From: Prosthecobacter debontii
Lineage (GTDB): Bacteria > Verrucomicrobiota > Verrucomicrobiia > Verrucomicrobiales > Akkermansiaceae
Direction of reading: 5' to 3'
DNA: 50,882 nt
NCBI GenBank assembly: GCA_945870855.1
Contig: CAMBTP010000018.1
Location: 1 to 50,882, forward strand
In this document: in pieces, positions 42,942-50,205 of the stretch
Layout: every line of letters begins with the position of its first letter
Numbering within the stretch: the first letter of the stretch is position 1
The notes under the pieces: generated by a model
What the model saw: the letters and a program-made list of their open reading frames with translations, nothing else
What the model was told of the DNA's origin: nothing
The model's database searches: none
Program-made: the position numbers and the translations under genes

Positions 42942-44834
42942 GTGGGACTTATTTCCAAGGAGACAATCGAGCGGGTGTTGGCATCCACCGACATCGTCGA
43001 TCTCATCGGTTCCTACATTCCACTTAAACGCGCGGGCACGAGCTACAAGGCGAACTGCCCCTTTCATCACGAGAAGTCGCCCTCCTTTAATGTGAGTGCC
43101 CAAAAGCAGTTCTTTCACTGCTTCGGCTGTGGGAAGAGCGGTAACGCGATCGGTTTCATCATGGAGCACGAGGGGCTGCTATTTATGGACGCGCTGAAAC
43201 GGCTTGCTGCCAAGGCCGGCGTGCACCTTGATGAGGAGCCGGACGATCCCAATGCGCGGGCGGCGAAACGTTCACGAGGAAAGCTGTTAGATCTTCATCG
43301 CGAGGCTGCCGCGTTTTTCCACGAGCTTTTGAAGACGGATTCGCAGTGCCAGCACGCGAGAGATTATTTGAAAAGCCGCGGCTTTGGGCGCGAGATGGCG
43401 GAGCGCTGGGAGATCGGCTGGATGCCGGAGAATCCGAGGGTTTTCCTCGATTGGGCGCGGGCGAAAAATTTCACTGGCAAGGATCTCGTCGCCTCCGGCC
43501 TCGCCTCGCTCAAGGACGAGGACAGGCCCGCCAACGGCATCTACGTCCGCTTCCGGGACCGACTGATGTTTCCCATTCGCAACGAGGTCGGCGATGTGAT
43601 CGCCTTCAGCGGACGGCAGCTCAAGGAAGACCCGCGCTCCGGGAAATACATCAACTCGCCGGAGACGGATATTTTCAAGAAATCCAATGTCCTCTTCGCC
43701 CTCGACCGCGCGAAGAAGGCGATCCTAAAGGAAAAAGCCGTGATCCTTTGTGAGGGCCAGATCGACGCTATCGCCTGCCACGAGGGCGGTGTGGAAAATG
43801 CGATCGCCCCGCTCGGCACCGCGTTCACAGCGCAACACGCGCGCATCCTGAAACGCTACGCCCAGACGGCGGTGCTCTGCTTCGATGCGGATAATGCGGG
43901 CGTGAAAGCCTGCGAGCGCGCCTTCCGCGAGCTTGCGCCTGAGGGGCTTTCCGTGAAAGTCGTGGAGCTTCCAGCGGGCGATGATCCCGATACTTACCTC
44001 AAGGCGCACGGCGTCGAAGGATTTCGGAGACAGGTCGCGGAGGCACGGGACTTCTTCGATTTCAAGATCTCATCATCCCGGAAAAACGGTCGCATGGAAA
44101 CGGCGGAAGGCCGCACCGAACTCACCCGCGAATGCACCGAGCTCCTCGCCGCGATGGGGGATCATGCCGCCCGCGACCAGCAGATCAACATCGTGGCCAC
44201 GATGCTCGGGCTCGGCTCGGCAACCCTGCGGGAAGGAATTTCCAATGCCGTCCGCAAGGCGAACGCCCAGGCGCAGCGGCCCGTGCGCGGACAGCAGGAG
44301 GAGCAAACGGCCGTCGCTGAGCCCATCCCTTTGGACAGGACGGTCGGCTACCTCTGCCACCTCGCGCTCACCTCCGCGCCCGCCCAGCATTTCCTCAGCG
44401 AGCAGTTCGAGACGCTCCACGAGGCGAAGCAATGGGTCGAGGGCATCGCGCTGCTGGAAAAAATCCTCGCCGCTTCCCCGGATACCACCTCGAACGCCGC
44501 CGTGAACGCCTTTGTCGCCGGTCTTCGCAAGAGCGAACAACTCGCTCTCCATAAGGAAATGGGAGCGACATCCGCCGCCTCCGAGGATGGCATCCAGGCC
44601 GCCGAACAGACGCTGGGAATGCTTTCCTCCATCGTCCTCCAGAAACGCGATAGCGCCGTGAAAGCTGCTCTCCAAGATCCCGGACTTTCCCCCGAACGCA
44701 TGCGGGAGCTTTTAGAAGAAGCCAAGGAAATCGCTGGCCTCCTCCGCTGGACAGGCCGCTCCGCTTTTAACGACGAACTCGCCCCCGAAACCAAGAAGGC
44801 CGAGAAGAAGCCTTGGGAGAAGTGGAAGAAGTGA
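42942..44834 (+). CDS. dnaG: DNA primase
   Basis: This 630-residue protein starts with GTG. The zinc-binding domain CPFHHEKSPSFNVSAQKQFFHCFGCGKSG (about 39-67, CHCC ligands) is followed by the RNA-polymerase core with GKYINSPETDIFKKSNVLF and the TOPRIM motif ILCEGQIDAIACHEGG...CFDADNAGVKA. The C-terminal helical region for DnaB binding ends near 600. It makes RNA primers in replication; its helicase partner DnaB is encoded at 7711. The SET gene is directly upstream. Confidence 0.95.
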   Translation: MGLISKETIERVLASTDIVDLIGSYIPLKRAGTSYKANCPFHHEKSPSFNVSAQKQFFHCFGCGKSGNAIGFIMEHEGLLFMDALKRLAAKAGVHLDEEPDDPNARAAKRSRGKLLDLHREAAAFFHELLKTDSQCQHARDYLKSRGFGREMAERWEIGWMPENPRVFLDWARAKNFTGKDLVASGLASLKDEDRPANGIYVRFRDRLMFPIRNEVGDVIAFSGRQLKEDPRSGKYINSPETDIFKKSNVLFALDRAKKAILKEKAVILCEGQIDAIACHEGGVENAIAPLGTAFTAQHARILKRYAQTAVLCFDADNAGVKACERAFRELAPEGLSVKVVELPAGDDPDTYLKAHGVEGFRRQVAEARDFFDFKISSSRKNGRMETAEGRTELTRECTELLAAMGDHAARDQQINIVATMLGLGSATLREGISNAVRKANAQAQRPVRGQQEEQTAVAEPIPLDRTVGYLCHLALTSAPAQHFLSEQFETLHEAKQWVEGIALLEKILAASPDTTSNAAVNAFVAGLRKSEQLALHKEMGATSAASEDGIQAAEQTLGMLSSIVLQKRDSAVKAALQDPGLSPERMRELLEEAKEIAGLLRWTGRSAFNDELAPETKKAEKKPWEKWKK

Positions 44835-45203
44835 TGGAGTGAGATTCTTTCGTCCCCAAGGGACTCGTTGAGTTTGCGTCGATTGATCCCAACGCTGAAG
44901 CGGACTGTCCTCTGCGTTACGTCGTATTCGATGGTGATGTCCGGAGTGGTGTCGCTGTATTTGGTGAGCGTCATCTCTGCCAATTCCAGAGGAGAGATCT
45001 CTTTTTACCACTAAAAACCCCTTTATTTATATCGATTCGGCGTGATCGCCCTCAAGCCATGAATACCCAAAATCTTAGCTAAAAACTGATTGTATGCCTT
45101 GCAGTTTATTGCAGTTTATTGCGCTCAACAACCGTTGGTTAGGAGAACAAGGAGTTCCGGACATGAGAGCAGTCTGGATCGCTCTTTACTACCCAGAGCA
45201 AGC
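44835..45203. other. 369-bp intergenic boundary between core genome and cassette array
   Basis: The left part has on the minus strand an open frame starting at 44983 (MAEMTLTKYSDTTPDITIEY...) that runs into antisense of dnaG. It may be the front of a lost gene. A 10-bp tandem (TTGCAGTTTA twice) lies near 45102-45121. No attC, reverse transcriptase or intron 5' end is recognised. The last bases before 45213 share nothing with the sequence before the other intron relic. Confidence 0.4.
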
Positions 45204-45545
45204 TCAGGGTAACTGATTGGAACCGCCCTGTACGGAGCCGTATGCAGGGTGGTGTGGGACCGGGGAGCTAATCACTCCCCGGGACCCGATTCTCCTTCTG
45301 TGTTTTGGAGGTAGCTCGTCACCCGGATCTGCGGCAGCATCAGGCACGCGGGCCAGTAGGTTGTCAAAATCCTTGAGATTGGCTCTCTCTGCTCGTTGTC
45401 GAAGGTAATCAACGGTATCAAGTGCCGAAAGCTTCTCAGCTGCCGCTGTAATAAGGAATTGGTTCATGGAGTAACCGTCCTTCGTCGCGAGTTCTTTGAT
45501 CGCGCGATGGAGGGAATCGGGAACACGGATGGATAATGTAGTCAT
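45204..45545 (-). CDS. Antitoxin with ribbon-helix-helix start and intron-derived tail
   Basis: Residues 1-80 look like a CopG/HicB-type ribbon-helix-helix antitoxin (MTTLSIRVPDSLHRAIKELATKDGYSMNQFLITAAAEKLSAL, then NLLARVPDAAADPGDELPPK). The last 32 residues or so (RIGSRGVISSPVPHHP...) are the antisense of the group II intron relic, so the original stop codon has been lost. The ATG overlaps the stop of the PIN toxin by 4 bp, toxin first. It is probably still functional because the added tail follows the folded part. Confidence 0.75.
   Translation of the reverse strand: MTTLSIRVPDSLHRAIKELATKDGYSMNQFLITAAAEKLSALDTVDYLRQRAERANLKDFDNLLARVPDAAADPGDELPPKHRRRIGSRGVISSPVPHHPAYGSVQGGSNQLP
45213..45292 (+). 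mobile_element. Group II intron 3' end relic (domains V-VI), copy B
   Basis: Domain V: ACCGCCCTG pairs with CAGGGTGGT (nine pairs), with a CGC triad, a two-base TG bulge on the 3' strand and a TACG/CGTA upper stem with a GAGC loop. Domain VI: CCGGGGAG/CTCCCCGG around CTAATCA, then GACCCGATT. This copy is better paired than copy A at 2425-2504. Two of the differences between them are compensating base-pair changes in the domain VI stem. It lies on the strand opposite the cassette genes, at the 3' end of the last cassette, where a group IIC-attC intron would insert. Confidence 0.72.
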
Positions 45546-45955
45546 GGTCTGATGATATCTAGGGTTGTGGCAGGTGTGATGGCGCGAACGCCCATTGATT
45601 CTGAACCTCGAAAGTCGCTGATGTTGTGTGTGATGACGAATGCGGCCGATGCTGCGACCGCAAGCTCGAGAACAAGATCATCGTCTGGGTCGGGCAGGAA
45701 TGGCCGCCAAGCGAAAAACACTTGCTGGTGATCGGCCAACTGGCAAAGGCCGTCCACAATCCTGCGGAGCTCATCAGCCGTGAAATGAGGAAGGAGACCC
45801 GGCCGCAGAACGACAGACTCATATTCAAGAACGAGGGCGACAGACACGGCAATACGGATATCCCCGGCACGGATCGCACGGAGGATCTGAAAGCTGGCTC
45901 CCCGATTGGATCGGAGTCCCGCCACAAGGACTGACGTGTTGAGAATTGCATACAC
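45542..45955 (-). CDS. PIN-domain toxin (COG1569-like) with altered first acidic residue
   Basis: This 137-residue protein starts with GTG. It is a PIN RNase fold with RSNRGASFQIL, ALVLEYESVVLRPG (E44), PDPDDDLVLELAVAASAAFVITHN and NISDF (D114). The first catalytic aspartate of the family, in L-D-T-N-V-L, is asparagine here (N6, codon AAC at 45940-45938), one base from GAC. The toxin may therefore be inactive or weakened. It lies upstream of its antitoxin and 48 bp after attC1. Confidence 0.82.
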   Translation of the reverse strand: MYAILNTSVLVAGLRSNRGASFQILRAIRAGDIRIAVSVALVLEYESVVLRPGLLPHFTADELRRIVDGLCQLADHQQVFFAWRPFLPDPDDDLVLELAVAASAAFVITHNISDFRGSESMGVRAITPATTLDIIRP

Positions 45956-46002
45956 TTGCGGTATTACCCACGATACCGTCTATATCGCAAGGAATTTCTT
46001 AG

Positions 46003-46084
46003 CAACGATATAGGAATGGCGTCGCCGGGATGGACTCCGATTTGATCAGACGGCTTACTCGGCGTCGCCATATCCGACTTTTTA
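46003..46084 (-). other. attC1, degenerate
   Basis: The inner arms ATAGGAATGGCGTCGCC and CGGCGTCGCCAT match the other sites, but the outer ends are CAACG and TTTTTA instead of TAACG and TTGTTA. It is probably impaired. The stop of hicB (46082-46084) is within it. Confidence 0.75.
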
Positions 46085-46414
46085 TCCTCTTTGGTTTGTT
46101 AGTGTTGCCAGTTTCGATTCGACCCAACGATTGAGGCTCAAACCCTCTTCCTGACTGAGAGCTGCTAGCTTCCGGTGAAGTTGTGGATCAATGCGAAGAA
46201 CAAAATTCCCTGAGTATGGGCGATCCGGCTCTTCGCCACGCTCGGCACAAAATTCTAAATAGTCGTCAATCGATTCGTGAAAGGCGGCCTTGAGTTCATC
46301 CACGCTCCTCCCTTGGAACGTAACAACATCCCTGAGATCCGTGACCTCTCCGTGAAAAGTCTCTGCGTCTTCGTCGAAAGTGACGGTGCCGTGGTATCCT
46401 TTGTAAGTCATCAT
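46082..46414 (-). CDS. hicB: HicB-family antitoxin
   Basis: This 110-residue protein has the HicB partial RNase H fold (MTYKGYHGTVTFDEDAETFHGEVTDLRDVVTFQGRSVDELKAAFHESIDDYLEFC). A C-terminal ribbon-helix-helix (NFVLRIDPQLHRKLAALSQEEGLSLNRWVESKLA) binds DNA. It neutralises HicA and represses the pair where a promoter exists. The start overlaps hicA by 4 bp (ATGA). Its TAA stop is supplied by the degenerate end of attC1. Confidence 0.93.
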   Translation of the reverse strand: MMTYKGYHGTVTFDEDAETFHGEVTDLRDVVTFQGRSVDELKAAFHESIDDYLEFCAERGEEPDRPYSGNFVLRIDPQLHRKLAALSQEEGLSLNRWVESKLATLTNQRG

Positions 46415-46665
46415 GGTTGTATTCCTGCTTCGGTTAAAAATCGCCTCATCGACTTCACTGCGCCTCGATCAGTCTTCGGATCGGGATGGGGACGATGAAA
46501 CACAGCGCGAATACCGTTGAGAGCGAGACGTACTCGCGAACCACTCCCTTCGGTGATCTCACATCCCAACGCGTTCAGCAGGGACTCAATGTCCTTCCAA
46601 ACGATATTCGCTGAGACGGGATCCTTGAAGAGCGATTCAAGTGTCTTGCATTGACGGCTATTCAC
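46411..46665 (-). CDS. hicA: HicA-family mRNA interferase toxin
   Basis: This 84-residue protein is of the longer HicA subgroup: MNSRQCKTLESLFKDPVSANIVWKDIESLLNALGCEITEG, then GSRVRLALNGIRAVFHRPHPDPKTDRGAVKSMRRFLTEAGI. HicA cleaves mRNA. In this subgroup the GSR position replaces the GSH of classic HicA and the histidines are in FHRPHP (57 and 60). It comes first in the cassette, 52 bp after attC2. Confidence 0.9.
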   Translation of the reverse strand: MNSRQCKTLESLFKDPVSANIVWKDIESLLNALGCEITEGSGSRVRLALNGIRAVFHRPHPDPKTDRGAVKSMRRFLTEAGIQP

Positions 46666-46717
46666 GCAGACATAGTATCACCAAACGATACCGCGTCAAG
46701 ATCTGATATCTCTTGGA

Positions 46718-46801
46718 TAACGTTATAGGAATGGCGGCGCCGGTGGGAAGCTCCGAATTTAATCAGACGGCTTCCTCGGCGTCGCCATGTCCGGCTTGTT
46801 A
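46718..46801 (-). other. attC2
   Basis: 84 bp from TAACG to TTGTTA. The inner arms are GGAATGGCGGCGCCGG and CGGCGTCGCCATG, around a less conserved centre that includes ATCAGACGGCTTCC. Very similar to attC5. Confidence 0.88.
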
Positions 46802-47221
46802 GCGCTTCCACGGGAGTTCGGCGGTTACTGTAACGGTCTCGAGATCGAAAATAACGGCTTCGTCGGTCAATGAGACGATTTGATGGGCTTGCTTACTCAG
46901 AATATCAGGTGGCAAGTCTTCCAATGCGAACGCCTTCATCAGAGACACATACGTTCTATCGCCCGCTGGATATTGGATCGCAACTTCGACAAAATCGATC
47001 TCTTCATCAGGTTCAGACTTAAAGTATCCATGGGCGATTGTGGCGTTGTAGCCATATCGCAGATCGAAACTAGACACCACTTCCCGCATTGATGGCCGGC
47101 TTCCGAAGGGGATCTCTTCAGCGCCAGTAATCGTGTTTGGCAGGTCGAGCTCCTTGAATGGTTCCGGGCCGCAACTGGTCGCGATGAAAATACTTCCAAT
47201 CAGTGCAATAGCTATTTTCAT
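46799..47221 (-). CDS. Cassette-encoded lipoprotein, unknown function
   Basis: From ATG 47219-47221 this is 140 residues. The lipoprotein signal is MKIAIALIGSIFIATSC (cysteine at 17). The mature part has FGSRPSMREVVSSFDLRYGYNATIAHGYFKSEPDEEIDFVEVAIQYPAGDRTYV. No catalytic motif is seen. The start lies 8 bp after attC3. Its TAA stop is the conserved TAAC of attC2, so the cassette has no spare sequence. An upstream extension runs through attC3 and is not real. Confidence 0.78.
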   Translation of the reverse strand: MKIAIALIGSIFIATSCGPEPFKELDLPNTITGAEEIPFGSRPSMREVVSSFDLRYGYNATIAHGYFKSEPDEEIDFVEVAIQYPAGDRTYVSLMKAFALEDLPPDILSKQAHQIVSLTDEAVIFDLETVTVTAELPWKR

Positions 47222-47229
47222 TTTACCGC

Positions 47230-47310
47230 TAACGTTAGAGCGATGGCGCGGCGGCTTGTCGCCCGACTTTATCAGACGGCTTCCTCGCCGTCGCCATCCG
47301 TGCCTTGTTA
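47230..47310 (-). other. attC3
   Basis: 81 bp from TAACG to TTGTTA, with GCGATGGCGCGGCGG at one side and GCCGTCGCCATCCG at the other. The centre shares ATCAGACGGCTTCCTC with attC2 and attC5. Confidence 0.85.
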
Positions 47311-47453
47311 GGGTCTTGATTTTTGCTTGAGCCTTGCTGCCTTGCTGCGTGTTCGGCCTTCGCCCATGCGAATATCTTGCGATGATCATACCCGTGTTCA
47401 GCGGCAAGTGCTGCGCGGGCATCTCTGACTTCCTGGATGATGCGATTAGTCAT
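47235..47453 (-). CDS. Small antitoxin of a PIN-toxin pair, tail encoded by attC3
   Basis: From ATG 47451-47453 this is 72 residues. The functional part is MTNRIIQEVRDARAALAAEHGYDHRKIFAWAKAEHAARQ, a charged helical type seen next to this VapC subgroup. The last 24 residues or so (ARMATARKPSDKVGRQAAAP...) are encoded by attC3, and the stop is the TAA of the site's TAACG end. The start overlaps the toxin stop by 8 bp. Confidence 0.75.
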   Translation of the reverse strand: MTNRIIQEVRDARAALAAEHGYDHRKIFAWAKAEHAARQQGSSKNQDPNKARMATARKPSDKVGRQAAAPSL

Positions 47454-47925
47454 GATTAAGTTCAATAAGGGTTCGAGGCGTGCAAATGATGGGGACATGA
47501 AGGCCGTAGTAGGAACAGTAATCCAAAAGCTCCTTCTGAAGAACCGCGTTGGCCAAATGGGTGCAATTCCACGTAAGAAGATAGTCCATTCGATGCAGGA
47601 TCGCCAACCCCAAATGGGACGCGTCAGTGACGGCCTTTGGAGGCAAATGGAACAGCCGGATCAAATCTTCTTCCAAATCTGGAAGTGTATCTACAAGTTC
47701 CAGCTCTGGGATACCCTTCAACTTTGAAAGCCGTTTAGCTGCTAAATCAGGATTACCTCTGCTGCACTCGTCGATAGTGTAGAACGAGGTGAAAACCCGG
47801 AAATGAAATCTCTGCTCCTCCCACCAATCCAGTGTCGCTTCCTGATCAGCAGCCAATGAAGCCTGCTTGCTCTTGCGAGAAGTAAGGTAGCTCGGGATCG
47901 TGGTCTCGATGTAAACGGATTGCAT
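47446..47925 (-). CDS. VapC-like PIN-domain toxin
   Basis: This 159-residue protein starts MQSVYIETTIPSYLTSRKSKQASLAADQEATLDWWEEQR. Later motifs are TSFYTIDECSRGNPDLAAKRLSKLKGIPEL, PPKAVTDASHLGLAILHRMDYLLTWNCTHLANA and PIICTPRTLIEL. Acidic residues E7, E53 and D99-region fit a PIN active site. In this subgroup the first acid is glutamate. It is probably an RNase, and is first in its cassette, 57 bp after attC4. Confidence 0.88.
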   Translation of the reverse strand: MQSVYIETTIPSYLTSRKSKQASLAADQEATLDWWEEQRFHFRVFTSFYTIDECSRGNPDLAAKRLSKLKGIPELELVDTLPDLEEDLIRLFHLPPKAVTDASHLGLAILHRMDYLLTWNCTHLANAVLQKELLDYCSYYGLHVPIICTPRTLIELNHD

Positions 47926-47981
47926 CGCGAGAAAATATCACACCAATCTGCGCCTCTGTAAAGAAGAGCAATTTCTTCCCC

Positions 47982-48064
47982 TAACGTCTAGGCCATCCAC
48001 GGCGGTAATGGAAGCCCGAATTCAAAGAAAGACGTTGCCCGCCGTTGGATGTGCCGCCTTGTTA
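47982..48064 (-). other. attC4
   Basis: 83 bp from CTAACGTC to CTTGTTAG. The inner arms are GGCCATCCACGGCGG and CCGCCGTTGGATGTGCCG, and the centre differs from the other sites. It is the most divergent of the TAAC-type sites. Confidence 0.85.
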
Positions 48065-48069
48065 GCTCT

Positions 48070-48630
48070 TTAGTTTTGGTTGGGCTCGTCTGCTGGGTGA
48101 CTTGTAAATCGTTTCGCCTTATCGTGCGCAAGGAACTTCTTCTTAAGCATCTGCGCAGATTCATTGAGCTTGGCAGGCGCTATCACCTCCAAGGAGTAAT
48201 TCTCAATCCGATTCAAATTGGCGGTCATCCGAATGCACTCCAAAGCGAACTCTATCAGTGACTCTTCCGGACCATCATACAAACCCTTGGGAATACTCAG
48301 ATTCGACGCATCGAGAATAATGGTCACCCCATCCTTAGTTAGCTGCCCGCCAATCTTGACTCCCGCCGCCGACAGGAGGTTGTGATCCTCCATCTTCTCT
48401 TTGGAGTTTGTGGGAGGGAAATGAGGTTTGCAAATGAACGCCATTGACGTGGGCTCGCCGGAGAAGGCGTATTTGTCGTGGCAATACACCTTCTCGAATC
48501 TCGGAGTGTCACCAACCAGTCCCGTAAGCGCTTGGACGCTGTAAGTGACTGCATCCTCGCCTGCGGTCGCTGTGCCGCCGATTAACATCGTCGCAGCAAT
48601 GATTGAGAGTAAGCAGCGCATGTGTTTCAT
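48070..48630 (-). CDS. Cassette-encoded secreted protein, unknown function
   Basis: This 186-residue protein has a signal peptide (MRCLLSIIAATMLIGGTATAGED, from the second methionine). The mature part contains VYCHDKYAFSGEPTSMAFICKPHFPP with two cysteines that may form a disulfide. A helical end AKLNESAQMLKKKFLAHDKAKRF follows. No family is recognised. The start is 9 bp after attC5. Confidence 0.75.
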   Translation of the reverse strand: MKHMRCLLSIIAATMLIGGTATAGEDAVTYSVQALTGLVGDTPRFEKVYCHDKYAFSGEPTSMAFICKPHFPPTNSKEKMEDHNLLSAAGVKIGGQLTKDGVTIILDASNLSIPKGLYDGPEESLIEFALECIRMTANLNRIENYSLEVIAPAKLNESAQMLKKKFLAHDKAKRFTSHPADEPNQN

Positions 48631-48639
48631 TTCTTGAGC

Positions 48640-48722
48640 TAACGTTATAGGAATGGCGGCGCCGGTGAAAAGCTCAAATTTAATCAGACGGCTTCCTCGG
48701 CGTCGCCATCTCCGCCTTGTTC
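48640..48722 (-). other. attC5
   Basis: 83 bp from TAACG to TTGTTC. Nearly the same sequence as attC2 across both inner arms and the ATCAGACGGCTTCCTCGGCG centre, but with a mixed TAAC/GTTC end pair. The end of the DUF4279 gene overlaps it. Confidence 0.88.
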
Positions 48723-49166
48723 ACCTTCTTCTTCGTTGTCGAGAAAATAGCAATCGAAAGAAATCTCCAAATTCAATTCGGCCAATCGCTTCATCTGCGG
48801 TGGAGACAAAGTGGGGCCGCCGTGCCCGCTAAGCGAACTCCAGTAAAAGAACAGGTATGCCTGCCATCCGCGCTGCTGGATCTCAGCGATCATATCATCC
48901 TTGTCTTCCAACTTCTTGAGTATCCAAGCAAGATGGTCACGCGAATCCCTACTACTCAAGTGTCCCTCTGACGAAAGAAACCAACCTGAGATCTTGTTAA
49001 TGATCGATCCGCTGCGGCTAGCTCTCGATTCACCTGAAATCTGTTGCTTCGTAGGATCAATACCGAGCAATGATGTGACTTCGTGTGGATGCATGTCCTC
49101 GCCCAAAATGCACAAACTACCGTAAGTGAGGTCACACGTGGGGTAGTTTGGATCGTGTGGCGTCAT
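48684..49166 (-). CDS. DUF4279-like protein
   Basis: This 160-residue protein has GSLCILGEDMHPHEVTSLLGIDPTKQQISGE, then SGWFLSSEGHLSSRDSRDHLAWILKKLEDK and FFYWSSLSGHGGPTLSPPQMKRLAELNLEISFDCYF. This is the pattern of DUF4279, a family of unknown function common in accessory regions. The last 13 residues (EQGGDGDAEEAV) are encoded by attC5. It starts 18 bp after attC6. Confidence 0.82.
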   Translation of the reverse strand: MTPHDPNYPTCDLTYGSLCILGEDMHPHEVTSLLGIDPTKQQISGESRASRSGSIINKISGWFLSSEGHLSSRDSRDHLAWILKKLEDKDDMIAEIQQRGWQAYLFFYWSSLSGHGGPTLSPPQMKRLAELNLEISFDCYFLDNEEEGEQGGDGDAEEAV

Positions 49167-49184
49167 GGTGACAATTTATTTGGT

Positions 49185-49275
49185 GAACGTTCAATGTGAT
49201 GTCACCGCCTCATAGAGGTGAGATTGAGGATGATGTTGTGTAGCGAATGGGCGGTTGACATACATGATTTGTTCG
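49185..49275 (-). other. attC6
   Basis: About 91 bp from GAACGTTCAATGTGATG to CATGATTTGTTCG. The inner arms are TGTCACCGCC and GGGCGGTTGACAT. The GAAC/GTTC end pair replaces TAAC/GTTA, as in attC7. Confidence 0.8.
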
Positions 49276-49284
49276 ACTCTTCCG

Positions 49285-49506
49285 TCAGTGACCGAAGATC
49301 TTTGAAAGCAACCAAAGTCCTATAAGAAGCATTACAGCAGGAATCAGGAGTTGCATGAGGCAGCTCACTCCAAACATTGCGCCACCAGCCGCAGCCCCGG
49401 CGGCTTCCGATGCGCGCTCCTTGGGGTCTCCCTTGTCGGAAGCTATAAAAGTCCAGATGCCGAAGACGGCAGCGAAGCCTACAATGATCCAGAATATGGT
49501 TGCCAT
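49285..49506 (-). CDS. Small two-pass membrane protein
   Basis: This 73-residue protein has a hydrophobic N-terminus (IFWIIVGFAAVFGIWTFIA) and C-terminus (CLMQLLIPAVMLLIGLWLLSKIF). They are separated by an acidic and alanine/glycine-rich link (SDKGDPKERASEAAGAAAGGAMFG). It shares one cassette with the gene at 49543 and follows it by 36 bp. Function is unknown. Confidence 0.7.
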   Translation of the reverse strand: MATIFWIIVGFAAVFGIWTFIASDKGDPKERASEAAGAAAGGAMFGVSCLMQLLIPAVMLLIGLWLLSKIFGH

Positions 49507-49542
49507 GGTTTGGAATTTTGGAGATCTAATGAAGTCGGAAAA

Positions 49543-50073
49543 CTAAACTCTTGCTTTGTGTTCACGCAGCATGTCATTCAACAGCTTCTTTGCGGGTTTA
49601 GCACCAAGCGTTCTCTGAGTATCACAGTGAATGGTATTGCCTCTTAGTTTAATCACTAATGTCGATCCGTTGTTACAGTCGGTTCGAGCTGAAATGATAT
49701 CGTTCAATGGGATTGTAGTTCGCATGGACGCATCGGATGCAGAAGGTTCACAAAATACCAAAGCCGACGAAGTGAACAATAATTCCATTGGCGCACCTCC
49801 GCCAAAGAGACGCTGCCAGAGAGTTGCCGGCGGGTATCCAGGTAGTCCAATTACGGCCTGAAACTTTTCGATAGCTTGAACTGATCCGATTGTCTCGTCT
49901 GATGCCGTCTGGAGAGCATCAGATACACCCGAGGAGAAAGCCTTTCCGGCTGCTCGCATTTTCTTTTTCGCATTCAGGTTGATGAACCATCCGCTTAGAA
50001 CGGATACGGCGATAATAATCGATAGGATGCCCCTAAAGTTATCAAATATGGAGTCGGCAAGATGTGTATTCAT
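49543..50073 (-). CDS. Membrane-anchored protein with a PH-like C-terminal domain, unknown function
   Basis: From ATG 50071-50073 this is 176 residues. One membrane segment is near 13-33 (ILSIIIAVSVLSGWFINL). A helical linker with AGKAFSSGVSDALQTASDE follows, then a beta-rich end with MELLFTSSALVFCEP and TTIPLNDIISARTDCNNGSTLVIKLRGNTIHCD, which resembles PH-like membrane-associated domains. It starts 34 bp after attC7 and forms a bicistronic cassette with the small membrane protein. Confidence 0.7.
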   Translation of the reverse strand: MNTHLADSIFDNFRGILSIIIAVSVLSGWFINLNAKKKMRAAGKAFSSGVSDALQTASDETIGSVQAIEKFQAVIGLPGYPPATLWQRLFGGGAPMELLFTSSALVFCEPSASDASMRTTIPLNDIISARTDCNNGSTLVIKLRGNTIHCDTQRTLGAKPAKKLLNDMLREHKARV

Positions 50074-50106
50074 TGTATTGTTGGAATCAGTTCTGGTTTT
50101 TCTGTC

Positions 50107-50197
50107 GAACGTTTGATGTGCGCCCACCGGCGCGATTGAAGGGATGTTGAAATGAAATTGAAAAGCTTATGGCCGGTTGGTGCGTCACGTATTGTTC
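50107..50197 (-). other. attC7
   Basis: 91 bp from GAACGTTTGATGTGCGCCC to GCGTCACGTATTGTTC. The inner arms are CACCGGC and GCCGGTTGGTG, so it folds as an imperfect cruciform with unpaired bases, as attC sites do. Confidence 0.82.
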
Positions 50198-50205
50198 TGC
50201 TATCT

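Noticed and set aside
42582..43169. 195-codon open frame antisense to the SET and dnaG genes
   Set aside because: Both plus-strand genes are clear families across the same bases; the antisense frame has no recognisable pattern.
44850..44983. Gene front starting MAEMTLTKYSDTTPD on the minus strand
   Set aside because: It runs into antisense of dnaG without a natural end. It may be debris, but a functional gene cannot be supported.
46799..47422. Longer 207-codon version of the cassette lipoprotein
   Set aside because: The added part is translated from attC3 and hides the lipoprotein signal; the ATG at 47221 fits the cassette structure.
45960..48722. CRISPR array
   Set aside because: The repeated segments are 80-91 bp imperfect inverted repeats between genes, with no short repeats and unique spacers; they fit attC sites.
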